Translations under genes and position numbers: made by a program
Origin: Zygnema cylindricum
Lineage: Eukaryota > Streptophyta > Zygnematophyceae > Zygnematales > Zygnemataceae
Length of the DNA: 47,942 nucleotides
Assembly (NCBI GenBank): GCA_037447655.1
Contig: JBBHKE010001195.1
Coordinates: 1 to 47,942, forward strand
Reading direction: 5' to 3'
Part shown: positions 1-9,889 of the stretch, in pieces
Position numbering within the stretch: the stretch's first letter is position 1
Layout of the letters: each line of letters begins with the position of its first letter
Notes under the pieces: model-generated
Databases searched by the model: none
What the model saw: the letters and a program-made list of their open reading frames with translations, nothing else
Told to the model about the DNA's origin: nothing

Positions 1-384
1 ATTTTCTAGTCTCACGTCCTCGGAATTAAGAGCTATTTACCTTCAAGCTCCTCAGTTATTAGCGGTGCAAGAAACTTTGCAGCTTGAGGGGGGGAGTGAA
101 AGGAGAAGAAAATCCAAACTTCACATTTTACCGCCGCAAGTTTTTCTTGTGGGGGTGGACAGCGGCTCCGATGGTGACAGCCTAGCGGAAGTTGTCAGCA
201 GCAGTGTCATAGCCGGAGAGGTAAGGGCTGATCCGCCGGTTAGGTTGGAATTCGACATTAACCTCTGGGGTAGACAGCTGGAAGCTTGGGCTGCCGTTGA
301 GCCGGGGAAAATGGATTGGACCCTGGGGGAGCAGTAGGACCCTCAGCAGAAGGCGCGGCTTTCCGAACTGTTGGCCAAAAACAA

Positions 385-536
385 ATAGGTGTTCTTATGG
401 TCAGAAATAGATCTTGGTATTTAGAGAGGAACACCTTTCTGAAATCGATTTGATCGACGAATAGGTGTTCTTATGGTCAGAAATAGATCTTGTTATTTAG
501 AGAGGAACACCTTTCTGAAATCGATTTGATCGATGA
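385..536 (+). repeat. 76-bp tandem duplication in pol
   Basis: Two nearly identical 76-bp copies start at 385 and 461 (ATAGGTGTTCTTATGG). Since 76 is not a multiple of three, the duplication itself shifts the frame. Confidence 0.9.
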
Positions 537-1450
537 GACGGCTACTGTTTGGCAAGAGCAGTATCCTCTCACCTTCAAGGAGAAGGAATTCATTGCGACG
601 AGAGTCCATAATTTAGTGGAAGCCGGATTGGTTAAGGAAAGCACAGGACTTCATGGGTTCGCTTCCCCGACAGTTCTCCCTCCACAGAGGGTCACCTTCA
701 AGGAGAAGGAATTCATTACGACGAGAGTCCAGAATTTAGTGGAAGCCGGATTGCTTTAGGAAAGCACAAGACTTCATGGGTTCGCTTCCCCGACAGTTCT
801 CCCTCCAAAGAGGGACTCGTCCGAGAAGACTGTAGATTTCCGGATGTGTGGAGATTATCGCATGCTGAAAAATGCCACCATCTCTGACCGGTATCCAATG
901 CCGACCACGGAGGAGATATTCGACTCTCTTGTTGGCGCCACTATCACTCCACTCTGGACATGAAGAATGGTTTCTACCAGATTGCCATGGAACCGAAGCA
1001 CAGGGAGAGAACTGCATTTTGGGCTGGTTCCAGACTTTATGAATGGATTTACATGCCATTCGGGCTCAAAAATGCACCGGCCCAATTCCAACGGGTAATG
1101 GACGAAGCGCTATGACGAATCAATTGTACCCGTGCTATATTGATGACGTTATCATATTCTCAAAGACTTTTGAGGAACACCTGGAGCATGTCTAGATTGT
1201 TCTCCGAGCACTCCAAGCAACGGGCTTGAAATGTCACCCGGGCAAAGGTATTTTTGGGGTTTAGAAGATCATCTACCTCGGACATGAGGTGACTCCCGAG
1301 ACTGTGGGTCCCCACATGGGCAAGGTGGCACCCTTTGACGCTCTTCCCCCACCGCAGGACATCTCGGCCCTTCGCACATTTCTGTGTCTGGCCAACTACT
1401 ATCGGCGGTTTATCCCCGAGTTCACTACTATCGACGGTTTATCCCCGAGT
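490..1450 (+). pseudogene. Ty3/gypsy reverse transcriptase remnant
   Basis: The N-terminal RT part (QYPLTFKEKEF, then LVEAGLVKE and FASPTVLPP) is readable at 560-690. The finger/palm motifs CGDYRMLKNATISDRYPMP (about 850-905) and YEWIYMPFGLKNAPAQFQ (about 1040-1090) are in other frames. The catalytic strand is recognisable only after frame changes near 1137 (the string encoding YIDDVIIFS). The primer-grip side and connection (LGHEV, FLCLANYYRRFIPE) follow to 1420. At least four frame changes and several stops occur, so it is inactive. Two internal tandem duplications (571-816 and 1395-1452) further damage it. Confidence 0.85.
571..816 (+). repeat. 123-bp tandem duplication in pol (RT)
   Basis: Copies start at 571 and 694 (ACCTTCAAGGAGAAGGAATT). 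The unit is 41 codons. The second copy has a stop where the first reads through (GCTTTAG against GGTTAAG). Confidence 0.9.
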
Positions 1451-1452
1451 TA
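1395..1452 (+). repeat. 29-bp tandem duplication in pol
   Basis: ACTACTATCGGCGGTTTATC at 1395 recurs at 1424 with one substitution. It covers the conserved YYRRFIPE codons. Confidence 0.85.
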
Positions 1453-1585
1453 AGTAGTCACGCTCAGCCCCTCAACCACCTGTTGTGGAAGGACCAAGAA
1501 TGGCATTGGTCCGAAGAACAACATATCGCCTTCTACTTCTTGAAGGATGCTCTGAAGCGTGCTCCGGATGGCTGGTCACCAGAGG

Positions 1586-1659
1586 CCTTTCCTCCTTTAC
1601 ACTGATGGCTGAACACCAAAGACCTTTCCTCCTTTACACTGATTGGAGCAAGTTCGGAT
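1586..1659 (+). repeat. 37-bp tandem duplication in pol (start of RNase H)
   Basis: CCTTTCCTCCTTTACACTGA at 1586 recurs at 1623. It covers the codons that lead into the first catalytic Asp of RNase H. Confidence 0.8.
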
Positions 1660-2155
1660 TGGGAGCGGTTTTGGCTCAAGTCGATGATTCCGGAGCTGAA
1701 TATATGGTGGCCTACGCTAGCCGGAGCAACAACAGAGCGGAGGGAAATTATAGTAGTTACCATGGAGAGCTACTTTTTATTTTTCTTCCACCTTGCCTGT
1801 CGTTATATTTATTCATTTTTCTCTTTAATGCCTTATTTCATTCACAATATATTTTCATCATTTTTAAGTGGCGCACATCTGATGAGATCGCATGCATCTT
1901 CACGTTATTTGACACATGCACGACAACTTGCAGCGGTTTGGGCAATCCAGCATTTCCGGCCTTATTTGTACGAGGTCCAGTTCACCCTGATTACGGATCA
2001 CCAACCCTTGAAATGGATCAAGGAAAATAGTAAGTTAAATGGCAAACTCGCCAGATGGGTTCTTATCGTGCAGGAATATGATTTCGACATTGTTCACCGG
2101 GCAGGGGAAATCCATGGCAATGCTGACGGACTTAGCCGGGATCCCTCCACCATGG
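1640..2155 (+). pseudogene. Ty3/gypsy RNase H remnant, split by an insertion
   Basis: The first half reads LLYTDWSKFGLGAVLAQ and continues to about 1770. The usual first catalytic Asp sits in the YTD string. The second half restarts near 1930 as LAAVWAIQHFRPYLYEVQF and ITDHQPLKWIKENSKLNGKL, ending with HRAGEIHGNADGLSR, the standard Ty3/gypsy RNase H terminus. About 150 bp of T-rich DNA separates the halves where the family has none. The segment is otherwise well conserved, but with the surrounding frameshifts it is not functional. Confidence 0.85.
1771..1929 (+). other. T-rich insertion inside the RNase H reading frame
   Basis: A roughly 155-bp block of pyrimidine/T-rich sequence interrupts the RNase H domain between the GNYSSYHGEL and LAAVWAIQ motifs that are adjacent in the family. 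It ends in a TTGCAG that resembles a splice acceptor, but no GT donor sits at the left border. A small insertion is more likely than a canonical intron. Exact ends are uncertain by several bases. Confidence 0.55.
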
Positions 2156-2499
2156 ATTCAACCGGGGCTCGGCATGATGAGGACCCAGAAATCAGTCTGG
2201 TACTCATTCGAGCATCCTCCGCCTTCATCTGGCTTCCCCATTTTTGGGGGGAACTGTCAACTTTCTCGGCTAACGTGGAGGGGCAGTGCCCATAGGGGCC
2301 GGATGTAAGGATATCTGGAACGATCCCGATGCTCTCCAGTATATTCAGCAGGGGGGCACCTCTTTCCCACTTGACAGGAATTCAATTATCTCGAGTGCAG
2401 ACCTGAATGACGGCGTACGATTGGGACAGAGGTGTTCTCCTCCGGAAATGGTCAGACGGCACAAGGAAAGTGGTCCCCCCCCCCCTCAGACAGAGAAAC

Positions 2500-3798
2500 C
2501 GTGATTTCCAAAATCCATCAACAATGTGGACATTTCGGGCAAAAGCGGACCAGTTCCCTGGTTACGGGCTCTTATTGGTGGCACGGGTTGCGGACTTTAG
2601 TCAACCGAATTGTGCAGACTTGCTTCTCATGCGATCGAGTCAAGGCAGCTTTTGACAAAAAGGGCAGGATTGAGCTTCATTCGCTTCCTATCCGGGGAAT
2701 GTTTTATCATTGGTCTTTTGATCTTTTAGGTCCTCTTTCGACAAGCAGGCGGGGGAACCGCTTTGTGCTGGTCATGTTAGAACATTTTTACAAGTGGATC
2801 GGTTTGGTGGTTTTGCTCTGGAAGGAGTCCTAGGCAATTGCAAATGCCTTTTTGCAAAGGGTTTTAGCCCAATTCGAGGCGCTTGTGGAAGTTCTAACCG
2901 ACCAAGGCTCCGAATTTGCCAGAGAATTTTCCAACCTCTTGGAAAAATGTCTAGTCGACCATCGCCTGACAAGCCGTGACCACCCGTAAGCCGACGACTT
3001 GGCTGAAAGTTGCGTACAGACAGTGAAGCTGTCACTACAGAAATATGCAGTTGAAGATGATTTGGGGGAGTAGGATAGAAGGGTGCCTTGGATTGCTATG
3101 GGTTAAAGATTCAACAGGCAAGAATCTCTCCACTCCTATAGCCCTTACTTCATTCTATTTGGACGGCATCCCATCATGCTTGGGGCTGCATCAGCCCAAG
3201 CGGTGGTCCTTCAAAAATGGATGACCAGGGAACAGTCGAAAAACTGATCGCCCACTTAGCCAAGTTATTCCACCGAGAGATGCCTCTCGCCATGGGGAAT
3301 TTGCAGGCGGCTCAACACCGAGATCAGTTGTGGTATTCTCTACGTCGGAGCGGAAATTATGTGCCACGGCAGCGACAATTTATGCCAGGAGACTTTGTAT
3401 ATTGGAAGCAACAGAAGAAAGACACGCCGGATATTTCTGTCGGGAGAGTAATTTCGAAAGTGGTCAAAGTTTCCAACAAAGGGGTTCTTACCTTGGAGGG
3501 AAAGGATGGTCGAAAAATTAAAGAGAATCAGATCAATGTGGCCCCTTGCCATTTTCGGGGATTGGAAGACGAACCCACTTTCCACTTAACTTACTTTGCT
3601 GATCCTCCTTCCTGTTCCTCAACTTGCAATCAGTCTCCCCAGCAGCATGACATATTAGTCTGCAATAAGTGTGGTGAGTGTTGGCATTCAGCCTGTCTCC
3701 CCTCCTCTTGGGACACACACCCTCTACCCTCCATCACTTGGTTCTGTGGGAACTGCGAATGGGGCGGGTATTTTTTTTTATATCTTAGTCATGGTTGA
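2500..3798 (+). pseudogene. Ty3/gypsy integrase remnant with C-terminal PHD-like finger
   Basis: The HHCC zinc-binding domain is seen near 2510-2650 (CGHFGQKRT, YWWHGL, C-x2-C in TCFSCDRVK). The catalytic core starts at FDLLGPLSTSRRGNRFVLV (2716-2775, first Asp) and continues in another frame with EVLTDQGSEFAREFSNLLEK (second Asp) near 2890. ADDLAESCVQTVKLSLQ, the region of the catalytic Glu, follows. The C-terminal domain is open from 3217 to 3798 and contains the GDFVYW and GRVISKVVKV strings typical of the Ty3/gypsy integrase tail. After it come eight Cys/His residues in C4HC3 order (residues 133-180 of this frame). The core has frameshifts and stops; the last 190 codons are open. Confidence 0.85.
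3613..3756 (+). other. PHD-finger-like C4HC3 motif at the integrase C-terminus
   Basis: The translated segment has ligand spacing C-x3-C-x11-C-x2-C-x4-H-x2-C-x16-C-x2-C with a Trp two residues before the penultimate Cys (WFCGNC) and Trp before the His (CGECWH). This matches the PHD-finger plan apart from C-x3-C in place of the usual C-x2-C at the first pair. In chromoviruses this part of integrase carries a chromodomain. PHD fingers generally read histone H3 tails; a targeting role here is inference. Confidence 0.65.
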
Positions 3799-3802
3799 CT
3801 AA

Positions 3803-3823
3803 GAGGGGGGGGGGGGGGGGGGG
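3803..3823 (+). promoter_or_regulatory. Candidate polypurine tract
   Basis: An all-purine run (AGAG then about 19 G) lies directly before a TGTGATATC that could be the 5' end of the 3' LTR. Its position immediately after the pol stop is right for the plus-strand primer. The long G run may be an expanded homopolymer. Confidence 0.55.
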
Positions 3824-3825
3824 AT

Positions 3826-4110
3826 TGTGATATCAGTCAGATTAGCGAGACCCAAATCCCTTTCCTCGGCCAGGGGGGGGAGGAAGGGGGAGGGGATAAC
3901 TTTCGCCTTACCGTGCTCTCATCCCTATCCCCTGTCCGAGCGTCTCTCCTAATTTGCATACATATCTATGGGAGGGATGTGGGGAGCATTGGGCATGATC
4001 ATCATTCTGGGAAGCATTCGCATTTGGGGGTTATTTGCACGACTCCAATGCCGAAGACTCCGGGCTGTGGAGCCTTCCCTGACGTTTCTCAGGCAAGCTC
4101 GACATCTGTC
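3826..4110 (+). repeat. LTR-like segment, copy 1
   Basis: Starts with TGTGATATC after the purine tract and matches copy 2 at 5305-5590 along about 285 bp, including GCGTCTCTCCTAATTTGCAT and TATCTATGGGAGGGATGT. The separation is 1480 bp. It is probably the 5' part of the element's 3' LTR. The 3' end of the LTR is not resolved. Confidence 0.6.
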
Positions 4111-5304
4111 AAGCTCGTGAGCTTTTCAGGCACACCTGTATTTCACTAAGGATTTCCGGGCCCTTTTTACCCTGTACGGTCTTCAGAGTACGGAGGAGGA
4201 AGTGCACCAAGCCGGACGAGATCCTTGTATTTCCTAGATTGAGCGGAACACACTTTATTTTGCGTCTAAAGGAGGCTGAATGACCAAGTTCTTCCGTTTC
4301 AAAGATAGCAATTCCGTTACATGGGACCAGTTTCCGACAGCCTCCGTGGGGGGTACATTGTGGATTGCCACGTAACTTTCCGGATTTGCTTCTAGATGAT
4401 GCTGTTTGCTGTCAGTAGGTATTTAGTTCAGGCTCAACTGAATTTTGGTCTATTAATTACATTAGGTCAAAGTCTGACAAGTTAGTGTCCTTTTCACGAC
4501 TTTGTCTTATAATAGTGGAACAAATAATTACTTTCGGCTGCGGATCTAGCCGCTGTCATAAACATAACTTTTTTAATTGAGTGTAGTACAAATTATTTTG
4601 TCTTATGTGAGTTCAATTACACTTGTTTGCCGCTCATTGGTTAATAGCGTAGCTTTGACTTTTGGACCTGCAATTTCACAAACTTTGATGTATAAGGCAC
4701 TTGGGGTCCAAGGAGACAGGTTGCTTTTTCACTAGTGTCTCATGTGAAACCCTCAAAAAATCTAACAAACCTTCTTTTGGAGAATCTTTGTTCTGTTTTG
4801 ACTCTATTACCATCTTGGTTTTAGATATGTCTTTTGTGGGAATCACAGTCCGGGCGAATAGTTGGCACTATATGCTTTTTGGGTGATTTTTGGACTTTTT
4901 GTTGTTTGAAACCAAGAAGAGTCTAGTCGGTTCCGAGATGCGGACCCTGGAGGTTGAAGGAGCACCATACCTATGTACGATACTACCGAGAGAGGGGTCG
5001 CCCTTTTCTCTCATTGTCATTGTTCATTGCTGGGGTATGTTAAGCTTTCTTCGCTATATTTCACATGCTCTAACTTTTATTATCTTTTTTGGGGAAAGGT
5101 GATATTGTTAAATCTGGAAAGCCAATCCTATTACCTATATATTTGTACGTGGTAGAGCATTTGTGTCTTCATCTAGAGTTCTCTTTGCTTTGGAGTGACC
5201 ATCCCGGAGTAAAGTGAAACCCCCTGGATCAGGACAGTGGGTTTTGAGGGAACAAGTGCGCTCGACTTCTCGTAGAGAAAGAACGAGGGGGGGGTGGGGG
5301 GGAA
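4111..5304 (+). other. LTR-internal or unassigned sequence, no gene seen
   Basis: No convincing coding region. The stretch between the two LTR-like copies has a TATA-like ATGTATAAGGC at 4687, and may be the rest of a 1.4-kb LTR or a remnant between two partial LTRs. Short reading frames here have no recognisable domains. Confidence 0.35.
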
Positions 5305-5590
5305 TTGGGATATCGACCAGATTACCGAGACCCAAATCCCTTTCCCCTGCTACGGGGGGGGAAGGAAGGGGGAGGGGATAACTTTCGCCTTACCCTGCAC
5401 TCATCCCTATCCCTTCTCCGAGCGTCTCTCCTAATTTGCATGCATATCTATGGGAGGGATGTGGGCAGCATTGGGCATGATCATCATTATGGGAAGCATT
5501 CACATTTGGGGGTTATTTGCAGGACTCCAATGCCGAAGACTCTGGGCTGTGGGCCCTTCCTTGACGTTACTCAGGCACGCTCGACACTAG
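5305..5590 (+). repeat. LTR-like segment, copy 2
   Basis: Same sequence as 3826-4110 and again preceded by a G-rich tract (5284-5302). The match ends at about 5588 (CTCGACACT). Two copies in direct orientation 1480 bp apart could be starts of two LTRs, or a tandem duplication of an LTR 5' end together with its polypurine tract. Confidence 0.6.
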
Positions 5591-6413
5591 TGGTCTAAGG
5601 GACTAAGAGTCCAAAGTTTAGGGGGAGTATTGTTTTGGAAAACCATGGACTCTCAGCGATGAAGATAATCTTGTCGCTGGAGTAGCAATGACCAGCGACG
5701 AAACAATTTTACCGACGTAACAAGAATTCCATGCGAACATGAATTTCATGCGCACTAAATGAAACACTAAGTTACGGTTGAAGTCAACTTGAATTTTACG
5801 GACTGGTCGGCAAACAAATACCTTATTGGTGTAGAAAAAGTCTGTGGTAAACTTACCACCAAGTATACTCTGTCGTAGTGCGTAGTAGTGCTTAAAATAG
5901 TACTGTTTTTTAGCGTAAGTGACAAACCAGGGTTATCTGTAGCAGGAGATTGTACTCTAGATTAATTGTACCAGATAGTGGAACTGACAGTACGATAGTG
6001 CGCCCACAGTGATCTTATTGGTAGTTAGGAAAATAGATAGGCGTAGTGGTATAAATTAGGACAGACATTTGGAAAATTAACTTGTTCAAGTTCACTAAGT
6101 AAAGTGACATTTAAGTCTGTCTTTGTGTGCAAGTCACAAAGTCTTTGTGTGCATGTCACTTTGTGACTGATCAAAGTTTGTGCTTGAAACTCTCTCAGTA
6201 TACTGTGTTAAGTGTGAGCTCTAAGTGAGATGTGTTGTAAGCCTAAGTGGCTTTTGTAGTTCTAAGTATAAGCTGGTCAAAATTGGCCATTTGTGTGGTA
6301 CTTTTTGGGTTGCCTTTTGCTGAACTAAATGGGTGACTCTGCAGCTTCTGGCAGTGTCCCTGTTGCTGCAGAGCAACACACCCACCATCACCACCGCTAA
6401 GAAAATTCCTCAA
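5591..6413 (+). other. Intergenic region upstream of the cysteine-rich gene
   Basis: No gene is recognised. TTTAGGGGGAGTATTG at 5618 resembles a polypurine tract followed by an LTR start, so part of this may be another LTR. Short direct repeats of GTCACAAAGTCTTTGTGTGCA occur as two partial copies near 6122-6160. The last few hundred bases may hold the promoter and leader of the downstream gene. Confidence 0.4.
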
Positions 6414-6911
6414 ATGGCTTTACCAATTCACGACAAAAAACTTTTTGCGACTATTTTGATCCTCGCACTAGTTGCTGGAAACACACCTTCGGCGAATGCC
6501 GGAATTTTCGGCGCTTTATTTGGCTATGGCGCCTGTCAAGCTGCGTGCTCCGCAGGATGGGTAACCTGTTATGGGGCAGCCGGTAGCATTGTGGGAACTA
6601 TAACTGCCGGCGCAGGAACACCATTAGTAATTTTGGGTTGTAATGCGGCCCAAGCATCGTGTATGTCTGCATGTGCAGGTGTTGCCGTGGCAGGCGGAGT
6701 TGCTTCGGGGCCGGTTTGGTGGCCGCGATTTTTGGCGGGATTCGACTACTTTTGGGCAATTTTGAGCGATGTTCGGAGGATTTTGGGCGATGTTCTTGGC
6801 GATTTCTGGGAATTTTCGTGTTTGGAAATTATAAATACGTTTGAAAAAAGAGGAGAGAAGATGATACAAAAGGGGAATACAGGGCGGAGTTTTTTTTTTT
6901 CGAAATTGTAG
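6414..6911 (+). CDS. Small secreted cysteine-rich protein (zygote-specific class V-like)
   Basis: The ATG at 6414 begins a typical signal peptide: basic DKK, hydrophobic LFATILILALVAG, and a likely cleavage after ANA. The mature part starts with GIFGALFGYGACQAACSAGW, then VTCYGAAG, TAGAGTP, and CNAAQASCMSACAG. The GYG-x-CQ-x2-C and CN-x-AQ-x2-CM-x2-C pattern is that of a small Cys-rich family seen in algae, fungi and other eukaryotes, including proteins annotated as zygote-specific class V. Function is unknown. The frame opens 81 nt earlier at 6333, but only the 6414 start places the signal peptide at the N-terminus. After about codon 100 the frame runs into repetitive, low-conservation sequence to the stop at 6911, so the true 3' end may be spliced differently. 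Confidence 0.6.
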   Translation: MALPIHDKKLFATILILALVAGNTPSANAGIFGALFGYGACQAACSAGWVTCYGAAGSIVGTITAGAGTPLVILGCNAAQASCMSACAGVAVAGGVASGPVWWPRFLAGFDYFWAILSDVRRILGDVLGDFWEFSCLEIINTFEKRGEKMIQKGNTGRSFFFSKL

Positions 6912-9429
6912 GGGATCTTAGGTCTTTTCGGCTCAAATACATGTGACTTCGCGATTTTTTCCAAAGATGTGTTTTTGATTTTTAGTTTCAAAATACAACA
7001 AAACTTGTACACTTGTAAAACATCATGGAAAAAATCTTGTACAGAAATTTGTTTTTTTGGGAACAGAATAAATAACTGTAAATTTGTGCGAAATCCCCTT
7101 TGTTTTCAAGTCACCCTTCTTGTTTTCGTGTTGTTTTGCATGAGAATGTTTGTAATATACATGATTTTTGGGCCATATAAAATGTTTTAATTCGCATTTA
7201 TGCATCATTTTCCTTTCTGTCTTTTAGCTGGTTTATTAAGTTGGTGGAAAATATCCACAGTTTTATCAGCCTACAACTTTTTTCACAATTTTTTAACCAA
7301 GGATGTTTACTTTAGAATGGAGCTTATTTTTTTTTCCAAAACTAAGAGAAAACTCCGAAAACCAATGAAGCTCTATCCGTTTTAAACTCCTTTTTTGAAT
7401 CTGCGTTGTTTTGAGAACTCTCCCTCTGAAAGTTTCCTAAAAATGTTATAAAAAGAAAATTCTTTAAATCCACACATGTCCCATACCTTCGAGAAAAAAC
7501 TCGGACAAAAAAAAAAAAAAAACAAAAAAACAAGTTTCAAGATCATCGCTTTTATCTCAGTCAAACTTTTTGCAATGGGGATCATGGGGTTTAGAGAACA
7601 ACGAGACTTAATTTTTGACAAAAAAAACTGTATAATAAAATAGTTTTATATATCTGTCAACAATAATTTGCAATGGTAAACCATTTTGAGTAAATGGAAA
7701 TAAAAAAAATAGAAAGGCGAGAACGAAAGTGACAAATGTCACACAAACCAACAAATAAAACAAAAGAATACTATATTGTAATAGATGAGACAACAATGGT
7801 GCGGAGGAGGAAAGAAGGAAAATAAAGACAAGGAAAAGATCGAACAAAAAGGATTAAGACAAAGAGACGAGGAAAGTGAGAAAAAAGATCACTACATGGG
7901 CAAAAAAAGAACTTCCATTTCCTTCTAAAGAAAAAAAAAAGGAAAAATTGAAAAACAATTTGTGCAATATTAAAACATTCCTGAAATTTTATACAAAAGG
8001 GACGAAAGACCTCAAATGAAAAACTAAACTTTAGAAAAGATGACTAGATACGGACAAAAACAATACGGAAAACTTTTGTTATATATATATATATTTTTTT
8101 TTGTAAAAACTTTTTTTCGACAAGATAAGAAAGGAAGCCTCGAAAAAGGGCAAAAAAAAGAGTCCTCATCTTGATTGTAAAAAGATTTGGGATGTTTTTC
8201 GATTCCGATATCTAAGACAAAAGGATAAATAAGGAAAAAAAAAAGAGCGGATTGAAGGAAAGAGGAAGGAAAGAAAGGGAGGAAAAGAGAGATATCGATT
8301 ATATTAAAAAAATACACTTTCCAAAGGCATGAATTGCACCACTTTTTTTTTTTTGCATAATTTTTTTTAGGCAAAACACAAATTAGTGTGAGTTAAACAC
8401 AATAAACGCCCGTTTTAATTAAAGAGAGTATATATCGTCAAATACGAGGGTTTAGGGATATTTAGGGGTTGTCAGGATTTTTTAAAGCTCTTTTTTTTCT
8501 GTCCTTACTTCCCTCCTCCCTCTCCCAAATCCTCAATTTTTTGAAATCCCACCATTCTCTGCTTTATTAAGGACAAAAAAAAAAAAAACGCCGTATGTCT
8601 TATAGGTCCAAACCAATCAGCGCTTTTTTTTTGTTTTGGTTTAGTCATTCGCTTTACCTTCATTGTGTCCTCCTCCTCCTCCTCCCCCTCCTCCTTTCTT
8701 ACTGCCGTCTCCCTCTACCCCTCTTCACACTACTTTGAGCCGAAGGCTCGGGAGGGAGCTCCTCAGAAACAGTGGCTGAAATTAAATTAAAAAAACAAAA
8801 TGTAAAAAAAATAGAAAAATAAATAAATACATAAATTCATAAATGATAAATTCATAAATGATAAAAAAATGATAACAATAATATTAATAAAAGAGTTCCT
8901 GAGAAGAAATATTAAAACCGGGTTCGAAAGACTTTAAAAATGAGTCAAAGCATAAAAAAAATCAAATCAAATCAAATCCAAATTTAAAATGATCGATCAT
9001 TTTCAAAAAAACTCCAGTGTTTCTGTAATTAATTCTCCATTGCGTTTCTAATAATGGTTTTCAAATCGTAAAAAATGACCAAAAAAATGGAGAATTCGAA
9101 TAAACCAAGGTTTGAAAATAGAAAAATATTGCTTATTTTAGTTTAAATTCAGATAAATTGAAAAAATAGTGAAAATAGAAAGAAAAAACTATGAAATTTT
9201 AAAACAAATTTGATGAAAACATGTCAAATTCAGCCAAATTTAGTGAAAATTATCAAATTTAAGTAAGAAAGTGATCAAATTTTAAGAAATCTAAGTGAAA
9301 CTCGGTAAAATTTAATACAATCTCAAAAAAAAAGAAATAATAATAAATAACAATAATAAAAAATAGAAACTAAAAAAAAAAAAATAGTAATCATTGTCAA
9401 TTTAGAAGAGCTTGGAGAAATTTGCTACT
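6912..9429 (+). other. AT-rich intergenic DNA, no gene seen
   Basis: A- and T-tracts dominate and reading frames are low-complexity. A TCC/CCT-rich microsatellite sits at about 8668-8700. From 9130 to 9310 a short motif resembling TCAAATTTAGTGAAA recurs in drifting copies. No RNA gene or conserved protein is recognisable. Confidence 0.6.
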
Positions 9430-9454
9430 TAGCGAAAATGGGAGTGACATAGAA

Positions 9455-9691
9455 AAGGAGAGAGAGGGGGTGGAGAGAGAGAGGGGGTGGAGAGAGAGAG
9501 GGAGAGAGAGAGAGAAACAGAGAGAGAAAGGGAAAAAGAGAGTGCGAGAAAGAGAGGAGGGCAAGAGAGAGAGAACGGGAGAAAGAAAGAGAGAAAGAGA
9601 GGGGGAGAGATAGAAAAGGAGAATGAGAGACAGAAAGCGGGAGAGAAAGAAAGAGAACGGGATAAAAAGAGGGAAAGAGAGGGAGAGAGAA
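9455..9691 (+). repeat. GA-rich polypurine tract
   Basis: About 235 nt of almost pure purine on the plus strand made of GA, GAA and GGGGTGGA variants, with two near-identical GAGAGAGAGGGGGTGGA units at its start. The Arg/Glu-rich and Ser/Leu-rich reading frames across it are products of the repeat and not genes. Confidence 0.9.
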
Positions 9692-9805
9692 CACACCGTC
9701 GAGGCCTCTTGCCATAAGAGTGAAAAAAAGGACATTCAATTTTTCCATTTTTTTAGCATCGGCCGCTTGGTCTGTTTTAAAATTCAAACACTGTTTCAAA
9801 AATAG

Positions 9806-9806
9806 G

Positions 9807-9869
<63 letters not shown>

Positions 9870-9884
9870 GGGGGGGGGGGGGGG
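9806..9884 (+). repeat. (GA)n followed by (G)n microsatellite
   Basis: An uninterrupted GA dinucleotide run of about 25 units is followed by about 27 G. Such a junction is length-unstable, so the reported length may be inexact. Confidence 0.95.
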
Positions 9885-9889
9885 AAGGA

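Larger units (their letters stand above)
1..3825 (+). mobile_element. Decayed Ty3/gypsy LTR retrotransposon, pol region
   Basis: Pol domains appear in Ty3/gypsy order: protease/linker remnant (about 1-380), reverse transcriptase (about 490-1450), RNase H (about 1640-2155), integrase (about 2500-3760). Recognisable motifs are MPFGLKNAPAQFQRVMDEAL in RT, YYRRFIPE in the connection region, TDHQPLKWI in RNase H, YWWHGL with C-x2-C in the integrase zinc finger, and LTDQGSEF in the integrase core. The order RT-RNase H-integrase separates it from Ty1/copia. Many frameshifts, stops and local duplications show it cannot make a polyprotein. The 5' end, gag and 5' LTR lie outside the window. It ends at a G-rich tract followed by an LTR-like start at 3826. 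Confidence 0.9.
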
